63,332 nt of DNA from CAZBNB01 sp964493245 (GCA_964493245.1 CAZBNB010000015.1:1-63332), one strand, 5' to 3'; shown: positions 33,837 to 43,239, counted from the first letter of the stretch. Made by a program: numbers and translations. Notes: a model not told the origin generated them from the letters alone.

Positions 33837-35399
33837 ATGTATCTTATAAAGACATTTAGCTTAATTGAAGTCTGCTCGGATCATTATCTACTGAATCCTT
33901 CCATCAGTGCTAAAATTCCATCTGTAACATTAAGAGATATTTTATTTGCTCTCGAACAACAAGAAAAACATGAGATAACAGAAGAACAATTACACTGTCT
34001 CGCCAATAAGTATGCGGTTGATTTTACCGAGCTTAAGCACATCTTATTGTCCACATTGCGCTTGATTAAACCACTATTACCTAGAAAACTGCGGCATATT
34101 TATATTCAAACCGATGATGAGCTGGTTGCGACACTGTTGCGTGAAACATTAGAAACACATTACACCGTGCTTGATTACTCGACCATCAATCCAAACCAAC
34201 CGACGCCGGCACTCCTCATTTATTATCGACAAAATTATTCAAGCCCTGATTTAAAAGCCATTCAGCAGACCTTGCCTGATCAGATATATTTAATCACGGG
34301 CGGCGTGATTCATGATCAATTAATTTTAGATAATCTTTACTTTAATCACAGCGGATTGCCAACCCATGCCGATCATTTGGCTCATCTCTTAACAGAACAA
34401 GATGAAAGCTTCGCTTTTTATCGTAAGCTCATTGAGCGCGACATCCATGAATTTCCTTTATTACCATTAAATGCATGCCAACGTGGTTATATTGCCTATG
34501 CCATTCATCAATTTATTAAGCATCTGACACACTTTGATGATCACCCTGCTACTTTTGATACGCTGAATTGGCAATGGCGCGTTCATTTATCCACATTCGA
34601 TATTCAAAAAAGAATTACAAAACCAATGCGCGCTGATCTTATTCATGTTGATACAGAGGTCTATGATGACATTTTAAATACACATGCCAAACAAGCCTTA
34701 GCGATGATTCCTATTGGCAATGTGTGTTTAACTCACGCCAATACAACCATGATTAAAAAAGTTATTGCCGACGAAACCAAACTGGCCCCGCCAGACAATC
34801 CTCATATCCTCCCCTGCGGCACAATCAGCACCTCTCTCCTAAGTGCCCGCAAACCATCACTCCGTGCTTTTGCTCACAAAAAGCTAGCATTATCCACCAT
34901 TCAATCGATGCTCATTCAATCTTTCTCACCCAATCATTTAGGTCACAGACCTTATCCATCAGCCGGCGGCATTTACCCCATTGAGCCCGTGGTATTTTTG
35001 TTTAATGAGCGTATCACACATCATCAGCCATTTATTTCAGGCTGTTATCATTTTAGGCCGCTACAAAAGCAATTGGATCTCGTCAAAACACTGGACTTAT
35101 CCACCGCCTTACAACAATTTTATGGCAACATGATCACCCAAGATACATCACCGAATGTGTGTATTTTATATCTGGCTCATGTAGGCAAAAGCATTTTTAA
35201 ATATCGATATCGTGGGTATCGTCATGTACTGATGGAGGTCGGCTCGATGTATCAACAAATGACCCTGGTCGCACAAAACTTAGGATTAGGCAGTAGCGTC
35301 TGGTCAAGCTTTAGCGATCACCAAGTCATGCATGCGTTGGCGTTGGACAACCAGGTCTATCTACCATTGATGATGCAACTTGTGGGCTATGCGGAATAG
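33837..35399 (+). CDS. SagB/McbC-type dehydrogenase with leader-binding-like N-terminus
   Basis: Residues from about 340 to 520 are a SagB-type nitroreductase domain: HRPYPSAGGIYPIEPVVFLF (about 370), LMEVGSMYQQMTLVAQNLGLGSSVW and the terminal MMQLVGYAE. In azole-containing peptides such FMN enzymes oxidise azolines to azoles. The first 290 residues resemble the winged-helix plus ThiF-like leader-binding proteins of azoline clusters (HIYIQTDDELVATLLRETLE; a RGYIAYAIHQFIKHL helix), though faintly. AAGGAT lies before the ATG. Its last 74 bases overlap, tail to tail, the end of the ABC transporter gene on the other strand. The true oxidation target here is unknown. Confidence 0.85.
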   Translation: MYLIKTFSLIEVCSDHYLLNPSISAKIPSVTLRDILFALEQQEKHEITEEQLHCLANKYAVDFTELKHILLSTLRLIKPLLPRKLRHIYIQTDDELVATLLRETLETHYTVLDYSTINPNQPTPALLIYYRQNYSSPDLKAIQQTLPDQIYLITGGVIHDQLILDNLYFNHSGLPTHADHLAHLLTEQDESFAFYRKLIERDIHEFPLLPLNACQRGYIAYAIHQFIKHLTHFDDHPATFDTLNWQWRVHLSTFDIQKRITKPMRADLIHVDTEVYDDILNTHAKQALAMIPIGNVCLTHANTTMIKKVIADETKLAPPDNPHILPCGTISTSLLSARKPSLRAFAHKKLALSTIQSMLIQSFSPNHLGHRPYPSAGGIYPIEPVVFLFNERITHHQPFISGCYHFRPLQKQLDLVKTLDLSTALQQFYGNMITQDTSPNVCILYLAHVGKSIFKYRYRGYRHVLMEVGSMYQQMTLVAQNLGLGSSVWSSFSDHQVMHALALDNQVYLPLMMQLVGYAE

Positions 35400-37218
35400 G
35401 CGCCAATTTACCCTGCTCTAACATCAAGACTCTGTCTGCGTATTGTATAGCAGCGGATTGGTGTGCGATTGAAATACACGTGATAGGTAAACGACGAATA
35501 GCCGCAATCACATGCTGTTGCGAAACAGCGTCTAACGAATGGGTTGCTTCGTCTAAAAGCAACAGACGCGGTTGTCCTATTAATGCTCTGGCAATGAGCA
35601 ACAATTGCTGCTGACCACCAGACAACATCGTGATATGTTGAGATACCATGGTATGCATTTTCATCGGTAATGAAGCAATAAAATCACTTAGCCCGACTAA
35701 TTCCGCCACTTGCCAAGCATCTTCTTCGGTTTTGCTTGGATGTGCATCCAAAAGATTACTCAATAAACTACCTGTCATCAGTTTACTGTCTTGCAAAACC
35801 ACGCCAATTTGATCTCTTAATTGTTTTAAATTGATGGATTGAATGGACTGTTCATCGAAGGAAATATTACCTTGCTGAGGAAAATAAAATCCCAACAATA
35901 ACTTGAATAAGGTCGATTTACCCACACCAGACAAACCAACAATCGCCACATGCTCTCCTGGCTCGATAATACAAGAAGCTTCATTCAGAATAGGCAATTT
36001 GGCATTGGGATAATGAAAATGCACTCCATTGATCGCAATACGCCCCTTTAAGGTGAATGTTTTACTTTTAGATGTGTCGGTTTGACGCTCAGGTTCTGTC
36101 TCTAAAATCGGTTTTAAACGTCGAAAAGCACAAATCGAAAAGGCCAATTCGCTCCACTGCATCGAAAAACTGACCAACGCACTCAGAAATTGAATCAGTG
36201 CTGTATAAAAAATAACATAATAAGTTGCTGACAGGCGAAAACTCATCCATTGCGTCGCGCAATAAAACACAATAATCAGTGTCAATAGCAACATATTGTT
36301 GATAAAGGTAAATCGCCAGATACCATGACGATATAAATGAAAGAGACTATGGCGACCGCGACTATAAAGATCTGCCCAACGCGCCTTAGCAAAAGTATCG
36401 CTCAAAAAAACTTTAATACAAGTGATGCCATTGAGGACATGAAACATGAACGCCGCCGTGTGAGCAGAATTCGCCATATAACGCTCAATATAAGGCAATT
36501 GTTTTTTGATATTACGTATTAAAAAAGCAAAATACGCACTCACCAGCATCAGCGTCAGCAGTGTCAATTTCCATGAAAAATACAGCATGGTTAAAAACCC
36601 AGAGGTAGAAAAAACAAATGACAATAAAACACCCATTTGATTTTGTCCGCTCATACGTGCCAACGATTCGATCATCAGTACCCGATGACACAAATCCCCC
36701 ACAGCATATTGTTCGAAAAAGGATACAGGCAGGCTAAACAATTGTTTCATCACACCAGATTGCACATGCTCAATGATAGCGCGTTCATATTTTGCAAAAC
36801 ACGCAACACGCAAAACGTTCAGCACGCCAACACCCAGACTGATGGCAGACAAAAAAAACACAAAACGCGCTATATCAGGCAAATAAACATAATCAGCATG
36901 GTGTGTAATGATATATCCCATCGCAATCGGGAAAAGCGCCGTTAAGGCCGCAACCATGACGTACACAATCAGCATTTTTTTAAAAAGCATCATATTGTCC
37001 ATCAATGCATGGCGTAATAAGGTTTGTGCATTTAAAACAGATGCTGACGCCTCAATATGCGGGCAATGTGATTCCGCATGATGTTCTGAGTATTGTTCCT
37101 GAGCGGTTTGTTTCAATCGTGCTTTTGTCTGTTGTTCTGTTTGATGTCGTAGATGATGAAGCGCTAAATATCGCTGGTATTGAGTAGAGAGTTGATCAAC
37201 AACAGTGCGTATCATCAC
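35326..37218 (-). CDS. ABC exporter 2 (membrane plus ATPase, no peptidase)
   Basis: A 630-aa half transporter: six membrane helices (about residues 80-370) then an ATPase with Walker A VAIVGLSGVGKSTLFKLLLG, signature LSGGQQQLLLIARAL and Walker B RLLLLDEATH. The N-terminal 75 residues are hydrophilic. Together with the C39-containing neighbour this mirrors the paired NHLM/NHLP bacteriocin exporters. The start is GTG 37218 or ATG 37215; the sequence GTGATGA joins it to the previous stop by a four-base overlap. It is last in the minus-strand operon. Confidence 0.9.
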   Translation of the reverse strand: MMIRTVVDQLSTQYQRYLALHHLRHQTEQQTKARLKQTAQEQYSEHHAESHCPHIEASASVLNAQTLLRHALMDNMMLFKKMLIVYVMVAALTALFPIAMGYIITHHADYVYLPDIARFVFFLSAISLGVGVLNVLRVACFAKYERAIIEHVQSGVMKQLFSLPVSFFEQYAVGDLCHRVLMIESLARMSGQNQMGVLLSFVFSTSGFLTMLYFSWKLTLLTLMLVSAYFAFLIRNIKKQLPYIERYMANSAHTAAFMFHVLNGITCIKVFLSDTFAKARWADLYSRGRHSLFHLYRHGIWRFTFINNMLLLTLIIVFYCATQWMSFRLSATYYVIFYTALIQFLSALVSFSMQWSELAFSICAFRRLKPILETEPERQTDTSKSKTFTLKGRIAINGVHFHYPNAKLPILNEASCIIEPGEHVAIVGLSGVGKSTLFKLLLGFYFPQQGNISFDEQSIQSINLKQLRDQIGVVLQDSKLMTGSLLSNLLDAHPSKTEEDAWQVAELVGLSDFIASLPMKMHTMVSQHITMLSGGQQQLLLIARALIGQPRLLLLDEATHSLDAVSQQHVIAAIRRLPITCISIAHQSAAIQYADRVLMLEQGKLAPIPHSPQVASSMVDRPGCPTPTHA

Positions 37219-39293
37219 GTGCTCTCCATTTCATGAACCCTGTCCGCTTCTCGAATGGCACTAACACGATGCGTGATAATAATACAAGTCATCTCGTAAG
37301 TACGAAGATGACAATGAATTTGGTGCTCGACATAAGGATCTAATGCGCGGGTCGCCTCATCAAGTACCAGCACTTTAGGTTGACGCAACAGTGCTCGCGC
37401 GATTTCTAAGCGTTGACGTTGACCACCACTTAAATTGCTGGCACCGTCTTGTAGCATATAATCAAGCCCATCTTCGGTATTCAACAACTCATCAATGCAT
37501 GCCATTCGCATCGCATATCTAAGCTCCTCTTCCGTGTAGTAAGGCGACCACAGACTCAAATTTTCGCGAATCGTCCCCCTAAAAAAAAACTGATCTTGAC
37601 TCACGATAGCAATCAACTGTACGCGCTCTTCTGCGCTTAACTCAGACAAAGAAATATCGTCAATCAAAATACACCCTGACCAAGGTTGATAAAGACCACT
37701 CATAAGCTTAGCCAAGGTACTTTTGCCACGCCCTGATGGACCAGTAAGCGCCACACGCGATCCTGGCTCGATTGTCATCGAAACGCCTTGTAAAATGGGC
37801 TTAGTATGAAAGTCGTAACCAAATGTCACATCACAAAGCTCAATTTTTCCACGGCATTGGGGTGTGCCGTATAGGCGAGGCGGCCAGGCTGGTTTTAAAG
37901 CGACCGTCTCCACCGGTTGGTTAAGGATATCCGCTACACGATGGTGATCCGCTTGCATCACTGCAAATTGACTGGCCAACTTAATAAACTGCATCAATAA
38001 GGTATTAAACGGCAATAATAGCCCATTAAACGCGACAAACTCTCCCACACTGATTTGTCCATGATTGACTTGAAAAACCCCCATCGTCAAAACCACGACA
38101 TTCGTCACCGCTAACATCAATGTGGTACTCACCGTGAGCAAAGCATTGAGCCAAGACAGCGGCTGATACGTATCCAAATAATACGTAAATTGACGTTGCC
38201 ATTGAGAAAAAATATCCGTTTGGCTATTCATGGCTTTCAACTGGGGAATCATCGCCAAATAACCCAAGGTGACGGAGGTTAAATGTGTTAACGCTTGTTT
38301 GGTTTTTGAGGTTAAATGCCGACGACGCTCTTTAGTCAAATAAAAACCTGCGAGATTAACCACAGTCAATCCACAAACAGCCGTGCTCAATGTAGGATTA
38401 CAGTAAAACAAGAGGCTTAAGTAGAGCGGCATTTGGATAGCACTGGTGAATGCCGCGCATAGGGGACCAATTAAAGTTTCAAATAAACGATCATTGGATT
38501 GTAAACAATGGTTGAGCGTATCAGCTTTTCGATGTGCAAAAAAAAAGAGCGGCAAACGCATCACGATGTTAATGAGCTTTTCCGCTTGAGCAGTCGCCAT
38601 TTTACATTCAAATCGCCGTAAAGATCGCCGTTGCCAATAGATGATCACGCCTTGCAGCAACAGCATGATGAGCATGATTTGAAATAAACCCGATAACGAG
38701 GTGATAGAATGTGCATGCAAATAATCATCAAGGTATCGCTGATTAAAGACAGGTATCACCATATTGGGTAAGGTGAGAAAAAAAGTGGTTAGCGTGAGTA
38801 GACATAAGCCGAGAGGATGCGCTTTCAACAGTTCGAAACAATAAGCCCAACACGTTTGTTCAGCACGCTGTCTTTTAAATCGAGCTGTTCGCTTAAATTG
38901 GATACAAACACCTGAAAAAGCTTGATTAAACTCATCTCGAGTCACTTGGTAATGCCCCACATTGGGATTATTGATATAAGCTTGTTTCTCGTTCAACCCC
39001 TCTAAGATTACGAAGTGTTTTTTTTCCCAAAATAAGATCACAGGACATAACGATCTCATCAGCTCATCTGGCGATGGTTGAGTGATGGTGGCTTCTAATC
39101 CATATTTTTCAGCGACGCGTACCAATGTTTGGGCGCTTGTCCCATTCCGCGATGTCCCGCAATCAGCTCTGAGAGTATGCAACGGAATCACACAACCGAA
39201 ATAACGCAGGAGAATACTCAGTGCAACCACACCGCAATCTGTTCGTTCTAATTGCAACAAATGCGGTGTTTTGATTCTACTAGAAGAAAACAA
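37215..39293 (-). CDS. ABC exporter 1 with C39 leader peptidase
   Basis: The N-terminal 130 residues are a C39 peptidase: LLQLERTDCGVVALSILLRYFG with Cys20 and ILFWEKKHFVILEGL with His93. The third position, normally Asp in a DP motif, is Asn109 (INNPNVG). Membrane helices (about 165-440) and an ATPase follow: GPSGRGKSTLAKLMSG, LSGGQRQRLEIARALL, KVLVLDEATRALD. Such proteins cleave double-glycine leaders during export; the precursor gene lies 77 bases upstream. A stop codon precedes the TTG at 39293 in frame, and an AGGGA site fits, so the start is the rare TTG. Confidence 0.93.
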   Translation of the reverse strand: MFSSSRIKTPHLLQLERTDCGVVALSILLRYFGCVIPLHTLRADCGTSRNGTSAQTLVRVAEKYGLEATITQPSPDELMRSLCPVILFWEKKHFVILEGLNEKQAYINNPNVGHYQVTRDEFNQAFSGVCIQFKRTARFKRQRAEQTCWAYCFELLKAHPLGLCLLTLTTFFLTLPNMVIPVFNQRYLDDYLHAHSITSLSGLFQIMLIMLLLQGVIIYWQRRSLRRFECKMATAQAEKLINIVMRLPLFFFAHRKADTLNHCLQSNDRLFETLIGPLCAAFTSAIQMPLYLSLLFYCNPTLSTAVCGLTVVNLAGFYLTKERRRHLTSKTKQALTHLTSVTLGYLAMIPQLKAMNSQTDIFSQWQRQFTYYLDTYQPLSWLNALLTVSTTLMLAVTNVVVLTMGVFQVNHGQISVGEFVAFNGLLLPFNTLLMQFIKLASQFAVMQADHHRVADILNQPVETVALKPAWPPRLYGTPQCRGKIELCDVTFGYDFHTKPILQGVSMTIEPGSRVALTGPSGRGKSTLAKLMSGLYQPWSGCILIDDISLSELSAEERVQLIAIVSQDQFFFRGTIRENLSLWSPYYTEEELRYAMRMACIDELLNTEDGLDYMLQDGASNLSGGQRQRLEIARALLRQPKVLVLDEATRALDPYVEHQIHCHLRTYEMTCIIITHRVSAIREADRVHEMEST

Positions 39294-39370
39294 TTAGAGT
39301 CCCTACATCAAGAAAAGAACTTCTTATAAAATACGCATTATCAATACATGTGAACAATGCTTTGGCGCAT

Positions 39371-39571
39371 TTAGGCAGAGACAGCGCTTACGCCAACTTG
39401 GACGGCAGCCACCGTGGTACTCTCCCCGCCGGTTGCTAACACTTCTTCTACTTTTAAAGCGGTCACTTCGGGTGAGGTATAAGCGGCTTGCTCTGGTGAT
39501 AGTTCAGATTGAACCAGCTGCTCCCTGGCTAGTGCACATTTATCTAAAAATGCTTTTGTGGCGTCACTCAT
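39371..39571 (-). CDS. RiPP precursor peptide with double-glycine leader
   Basis: A 66-aa peptide with AAGGA seven bases before its ATG, between ycaO 1 and the C39 exporter. The leader (1-49) is acidic and helical and ends in EEVLATGG, a double-glycine site. The predicted core, residues 50-66, is ESTTVAAVQVGVSAVSA: no cysteine, five Ser/Thr, the rest Val/Ala/Gly/Gln/Glu. Absence of Cys rules out thiazoles and lanthionines in this core; aliphatic runs are the kind of residues thioamidated in thioviridamide-type peptides. The modified positions are inference. The only Cys, Cys12, is in the leader. Confidence 0.85.
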   Translation of the reverse strand: MSDATKAFLDKCALAREQLVQSELSPEQAAYTSPEVTALKVEEVLATGGESTTVAAVQVGVSAVSA

Positions 39572-39687
39572 GTTTTATCCTTAATTACAAAACAACACAA
39601 CCTGAAAATATACCCATAACCATTAAAAAACTTGGGTTTGGGATGATCACGACTATATCATGAGTTTTTTTTCAAAAAAGATCAAGA

Positions 39688-40890
39688 TCACAAACAATCA
39701 GGGTAATACGCATGATTCATGTGTTTCATATTGTCATACAACAATCCTGGTACAATCGCATGAATCACCGGGATCCCAATCTCTGGCTTAGTGTGATCGT
39801 AGATGATGACCTGATCATAGCCGGCACAATTTAATTGTGTTAATAATTGATGAATACTCGCTGTAAAATCAATAGGCGTATGGGTTTCGACAAATGGATG
39901 TAAAGTCGGTTGTGTTTTTTTATAACCAAGTCCATCGCTGGTCTGCTGTACTTGATTCCAGCTGCTTCGTAGTGCTTGATAAACGGAAGGATAACAATCA
40001 TCCCGTGTTCCAGCCACAAAAGTTAATCTGGCTTGAATCGCTTCGGTAATCGCCCGAGATAACGCCACGACACTCGATAAATGTGCCCCTGCACCACTGA
40101 AATTTCCCAATGCGTGCAGACCGGTTAAATCAATCACCGATGCCGTGTATACTGGCACACCAATCTCATTGGTGATGTCTGCCATCTCCAAACGTACTTC
40201 ATTTGGATTCAAACGACCTATGATATCGGTAAGATGAGGAGACGTAATCGTGGCAGGATCTATTTTTCGTTTCGCCCCAGTTTCTGACAATGCCCAATTG
40301 TCTCGTTCAATCACTTCATAAAGACCGTGGCAAACCGCCTCCTCATAGGTATTGCCTGAAGCCAAGCCATTGCTTGAGCAGCTGAAAAAATAATTGTAGT
40401 TTGGCTTGCGATACGAAACCTCTGTATTTAAATCAATCAAGCATTGAGGGAAATAAATCGGCCGCCCGGTATTTAACTCGGTGCCCTTTAACCAAGCAAA
40501 ACACACTTCCTCCACTTTCTGTGTTGACGCGACCAAATTAAAACTGTCGTTGTGCTGCAGTTTGTGTAAATCAACCAGCGGATATTGCGTATGCAATGCA
40601 CCATATGATCCGATCAAATCAGGATCAGGAATGCGCTCCGCGTGCCATCCTTCTATAGACTCCATGATAGCCGAGATTTTCGCCAGATCATCTGTCACGC
40701 CTTTTCCTTGCGAAGTCGTGACCAACTTAGATAAAGGCCTAATCGCAATATAAGTGGGGATATTAATATTATCTAATCCGGTGACATTGGCCACACGCGA
40801 AATACCAAAGGTATCCCATAACAAGGGTTCAAGCTTTGCTAAAGTCTCACGAGGATGAAAAGCGCGATAAGTTCCCCCTAAATCGTGCAT
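39688..40890 (-). CDS. ycaO: YcaO protein 1 (TfuA-associated type)
   Basis: YcaO enzymes activate peptide amide oxygens with ATP, giving azolines or, with TfuA and sulfide, thioamides. The ATP/Mg signatures are present: GLASGNTYEEAVCHGLYEVIER (about 176-196 from the chosen start) and SRAITEAIQARLTFVAGTRDD (to about 298). I start at ATG 40890 (MHDLGGTYRAF), which aligns with YcaO 2 (MIDFGGTYRAI); the longer TTG-started frame to 40938 adds 16 residues without homology. It is the first gene of the operon ycaO 1 - precursor - exporters. The C-terminus ends YPDCL, lacking the PxPxP tail of classical azoline YcaOs. Confidence 0.93.
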   Translation of the reverse strand: MHDLGGTYRAFHPRETLAKLEPLLWDTFGISRVANVTGLDNINIPTYIAIRPLSKLVTTSQGKGVTDDLAKISAIMESIEGWHAERIPDPDLIGSYGALHTQYPLVDLHKLQHNDSFNLVASTQKVEEVCFAWLKGTELNTGRPIYFPQCLIDLNTEVSYRKPNYNYFFSCSSNGLASGNTYEEAVCHGLYEVIERDNWALSETGAKRKIDPATITSPHLTDIIGRLNPNEVRLEMADITNEIGVPVYTASVIDLTGLHALGNFSGAGAHLSSVVALSRAITEAIQARLTFVAGTRDDCYPSVYQALRSSWNQVQQTSDGLGYKKTQPTLHPFVETHTPIDFTASIHQLLTQLNCAGYDQVIIYDHTKPEIGIPVIHAIVPGLLYDNMKHMNHAYYPDCL

Positions 40891-40904
40891 GATGTGTTTG
40901 TCTC

Positions 40905-40932
40905 TTGATAAGCCGAAAATACTCGGTAGAAT
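40905..40932 (+). promoter_or_regulatory. Candidate promoter for the plus-strand operon
   Basis: TTGATA (40905-40910) and TAGAAT (40927-40932) are 16 bases apart and 17 bases before the E1 start codon, in the 59-base gap between the divergent ycaO 1 and E1 genes. Such a short shared region implies that both operons are controlled together. Confidence 0.4.
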
Positions 40933-40949
40933 AAACAATTTTTCATGGA

Positions 40950-42035
40950 ATGAAAACTGTGGACTTAGATGCGAATGAAATCAAACGCTATAGTCGGCAC
41001 TTGCCTGTCATTGGTTTAGATGGACAAAAAAAATTAAAACACGCGCGCGTCTTATGTGTCGGAGCCGGTGGTTTGGGATGCCCTGCATTGCAATATCTGG
41101 CTGCGTCTGGTGTGGGTACATTAGGCATCATGGATGGTGATTGTGTTGATGTCAGTAATTTGCAGCGTCAAATTTTATATACCGAAGCGGACATTAATCA
41201 ACCCAAAGCCATTGTCGCCAGTAAGCGCCTTCAAGCAATGAATCAACACGTCACTGCTCATGCTTATACGGTGTTTTTTCAGGCATCTCATCGCGCGATT
41301 ATTGCTGAATATGATGTTGTTTTGGATGCCACTGACAATTACGCAGCCCGATACGCACTGAACACGGTATGCCGTGATCTAAAAAAACCGCTTATTTCTG
41401 CTAGCATTTATCAATATGATGCGCAAATCAGTGTCTTTAATCACCAAAACGGTCCTTGTTATCAATGCCTTTATCCTGCCCCCCCTCGCGAAGCTATTAA
41501 TTGTAGTCTTGCTGGTGTATTGAGTGTACTTCCAGGCGTTGCGGGAACCATACAAGCCACAGAGGCACTCAAAGTCATTTTGGGATTAGAAGGGGTTTTA
41601 TCCGGGCAATTACTCTGTATCAATCTTTTATCCATGGAATTTAATCAATTTGAAATCACCAAACAAAATTGCTCGCAACATCCCATACCGCATTTCGAAG
41701 AAAAATCGCTAGACCAAAGCGCATCTATCAGCCCTCAAGCATTGTATCAACTGCTACAGTCTGCTGACGACAGCATACAACTCATCGATGTACGCCAACC
41801 TTATGAGCGAGATATTTGCCACATTGGTGGCGTTTTGGTTCCCCTAGCCGAATTAGCTGATGTCTTGCATCAATTTGATCAAAATAAACCCGTGATTATT
41901 TATTGTAAGTCCGGTGCTCGTAGCCAACAAGCGCTTTCGATTTTTCTAGATGCGGGTTTTAAGCAAGTCAAACAACTGGCCGGTGGTATTTTAGATTGGC
42001 AAGCTACCATTGATAATCATTTAATACGTTATTAG
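40950..42035 (+). CDS. E1-like adenylyltransferase with C-terminal rhodanese domain (MoeB/Uba4 type)
   Basis: Residues 1-250 are a MoeB/ThiF enzyme: nucleotide loop GAGGLG (38-43), LQRQILYTEADI with its arginine, and a candidate catalytic Cys185 in INCSLAGVL. Residues 265-361 are a rhodanese with the persulfide loop CKSGARS (Cys319). This layout, as in MOCS3/Uba4, adenylates a MoaD/ThiS-like Gly-Gly end and converts it to a thiocarboxylate. The zinc site is changed: CYQC (170-173) is normal but the second pair reads CSQH (241-244). It heads the plus-strand operon, eight bases before ycaO 2. Its carrier is most likely the protein at 46656-46925. Confidence 0.93.
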   Translation: MKTVDLDANEIKRYSRHLPVIGLDGQKKLKHARVLCVGAGGLGCPALQYLAASGVGTLGIMDGDCVDVSNLQRQILYTEADINQPKAIVASKRLQAMNQHVTAHAYTVFFQASHRAIIAEYDVVLDATDNYAARYALNTVCRDLKKPLISASIYQYDAQISVFNHQNGPCYQCLYPAPPREAINCSLAGVLSVLPGVAGTIQATEALKVILGLEGVLSGQLLCINLLSMEFNQFEITKQNCSQHPIPHFEEKSLDQSASISPQALYQLLQSADDSIQLIDVRQPYERDICHIGGVLVPLAELADVLHQFDQNKPVIIYCKSGARSQQALSIFLDAGFKQVKQLAGGILDWQATIDNHLIRY

Positions 42036-42043
42036 AGATCAAT

Positions 42044-43204
42044 ATGATCGATTTTGGTGGCACGTACCGTGCCATTTCCCCAAGAGAAACGCTCGCCAAA
42101 GTAGAGCCCATGTTATGGAAAAACTTTGGCATTACCCGTGTTGCTAATATCACCGGATTAGATAACATTGGTATTCCTACTTATCTGGCGATTAGACCAC
42201 AAGCCAAGCTATTAACGACCGCTCAAGGTAAAGGTATTAACGATGATCTGGCTAAAGTTTCAGCTATCATGGAGTCCATAGAAGGCTGGCATTGTGAAAA
42301 CATGCCTGAGCCAGCGTTATTTGGGTCGTATCAAACATTAAAACCGTTATATTCATTATGCACGATGCACCCCTCGATCAATCATGGACCGTTTGAGTGG
42401 ATGGAAATTGAAACACTGAACATTCCCTGGGCAAAAGGTCTAGAGCTACTGAGCGGCCAAAACATTTACTTTCCTTACACCACCATCAATGTCAATACTG
42501 CTTACTACCGCCCGGGTTATCGTTATTTTCCGCCGACAACCAATGGACTTGCGTCAGGCAATACATTAGATGAGGCTATTTGTCATGCTTTATTTGAGGT
42601 GATTGAGCGTGAAATAGAAGCGCAAAATATGCCTTTCATGATGCAACCACAACTCGATTTAAGCACGATCCAATCACCACATATTCTATCGCTTTTAGAA
42701 AAAATTGAGCGAAGCCAATTATCACTAGAAGTATGGTCTTTACCAAATCGCTTTGACTTATGTTGTTATGCAGTTGTCATACATGATACTCATGATGTAC
42801 GCGGCGTGGGTATGCAATTTGGCTCTGGCGCACACTATTCTAGTGTTGTAGCGCTCTCGCGTGCGATTACAGAAGCAGTGCAGGGTCGCGCCACCATGAT
42901 CTCAGGATCACGAGACGATCATCCCAATCGACTTTATAAAAAGAATAAAACAACCTTGCCTGCTTTATTCAAAGCATTCGAAGCCTCACGCACTCATCGC
43001 CAGCCCTTTATCGAAACCACAGCGCCACTTGATTTTAAATCGTGCTTACAACGTTTATTACAATGCCTACAAAGTGAAGGCTACGAACAAGTCATTTTAT
43101 ATAATCATACCCGCGAAGCATTTGATATTCCGGTTGTGCATATGGTTTTACCTGGTTTTCGTTATGTACATGGCTCCTGTTTTGCCTGCCCGGTGTCAAG
43201 CTAA
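42044..43204 (+). CDS. ycaO: YcaO protein 2 (TfuA-associated type)
   Basis: A 386-aa YcaO with the same core as YcaO 1: FGGTYRAISPRETLAKVEPM, GLASGNTLDEAICHALFEVI (169-188), SRAITEAVQGRATMISGSRDD (to about 291). The two share long identical blocks around the ATP site but differ in the middle, about residues 90-135, where substrate contact is likely, and at the C-terminus (SCFACPVSS here). It sits between the E1 gene and tfuA 2, so this YcaO-TfuA pair is physically linked to the sulfur supply. An AGAG site precedes the ATG. Confidence 0.93.
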   Translation: MIDFGGTYRAISPRETLAKVEPMLWKNFGITRVANITGLDNIGIPTYLAIRPQAKLLTTAQGKGINDDLAKVSAIMESIEGWHCENMPEPALFGSYQTLKPLYSLCTMHPSINHGPFEWMEIETLNIPWAKGLELLSGQNIYFPYTTINVNTAYYRPGYRYFPPTTNGLASGNTLDEAICHALFEVIEREIEAQNMPFMMQPQLDLSTIQSPHILSLLEKIERSQLSLEVWSLPNRFDLCCYAVVIHDTHDVRGVGMQFGSGAHYSSVVALSRAITEAVQGRATMISGSRDDHPNRLYKKNKTTLPALFKAFEASRTHRQPFIETTAPLDFKSCLQRLLQCLQSEGYEQVILYNHTREAFDIPVVHMVLPGFRYVHGSCFACPVSS

Positions 43205-43239
43205 AACATAAGCACTAAGATAAGAGTTGAGAAAGTAAC

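Noticed and set aside
36637..36945. 102-aa plus-strand frame opposite the exporter gene
   Set aside because: It is antisense to the conserved membrane domain of a clear ABC transporter; no ribosome-binding site or family.
37215..39293. Calling the C39 peptidase inactive because of Asn109
   Set aside because: Papain-fold proteases can use Asn as the third residue; Cys20 and His93 are intact.
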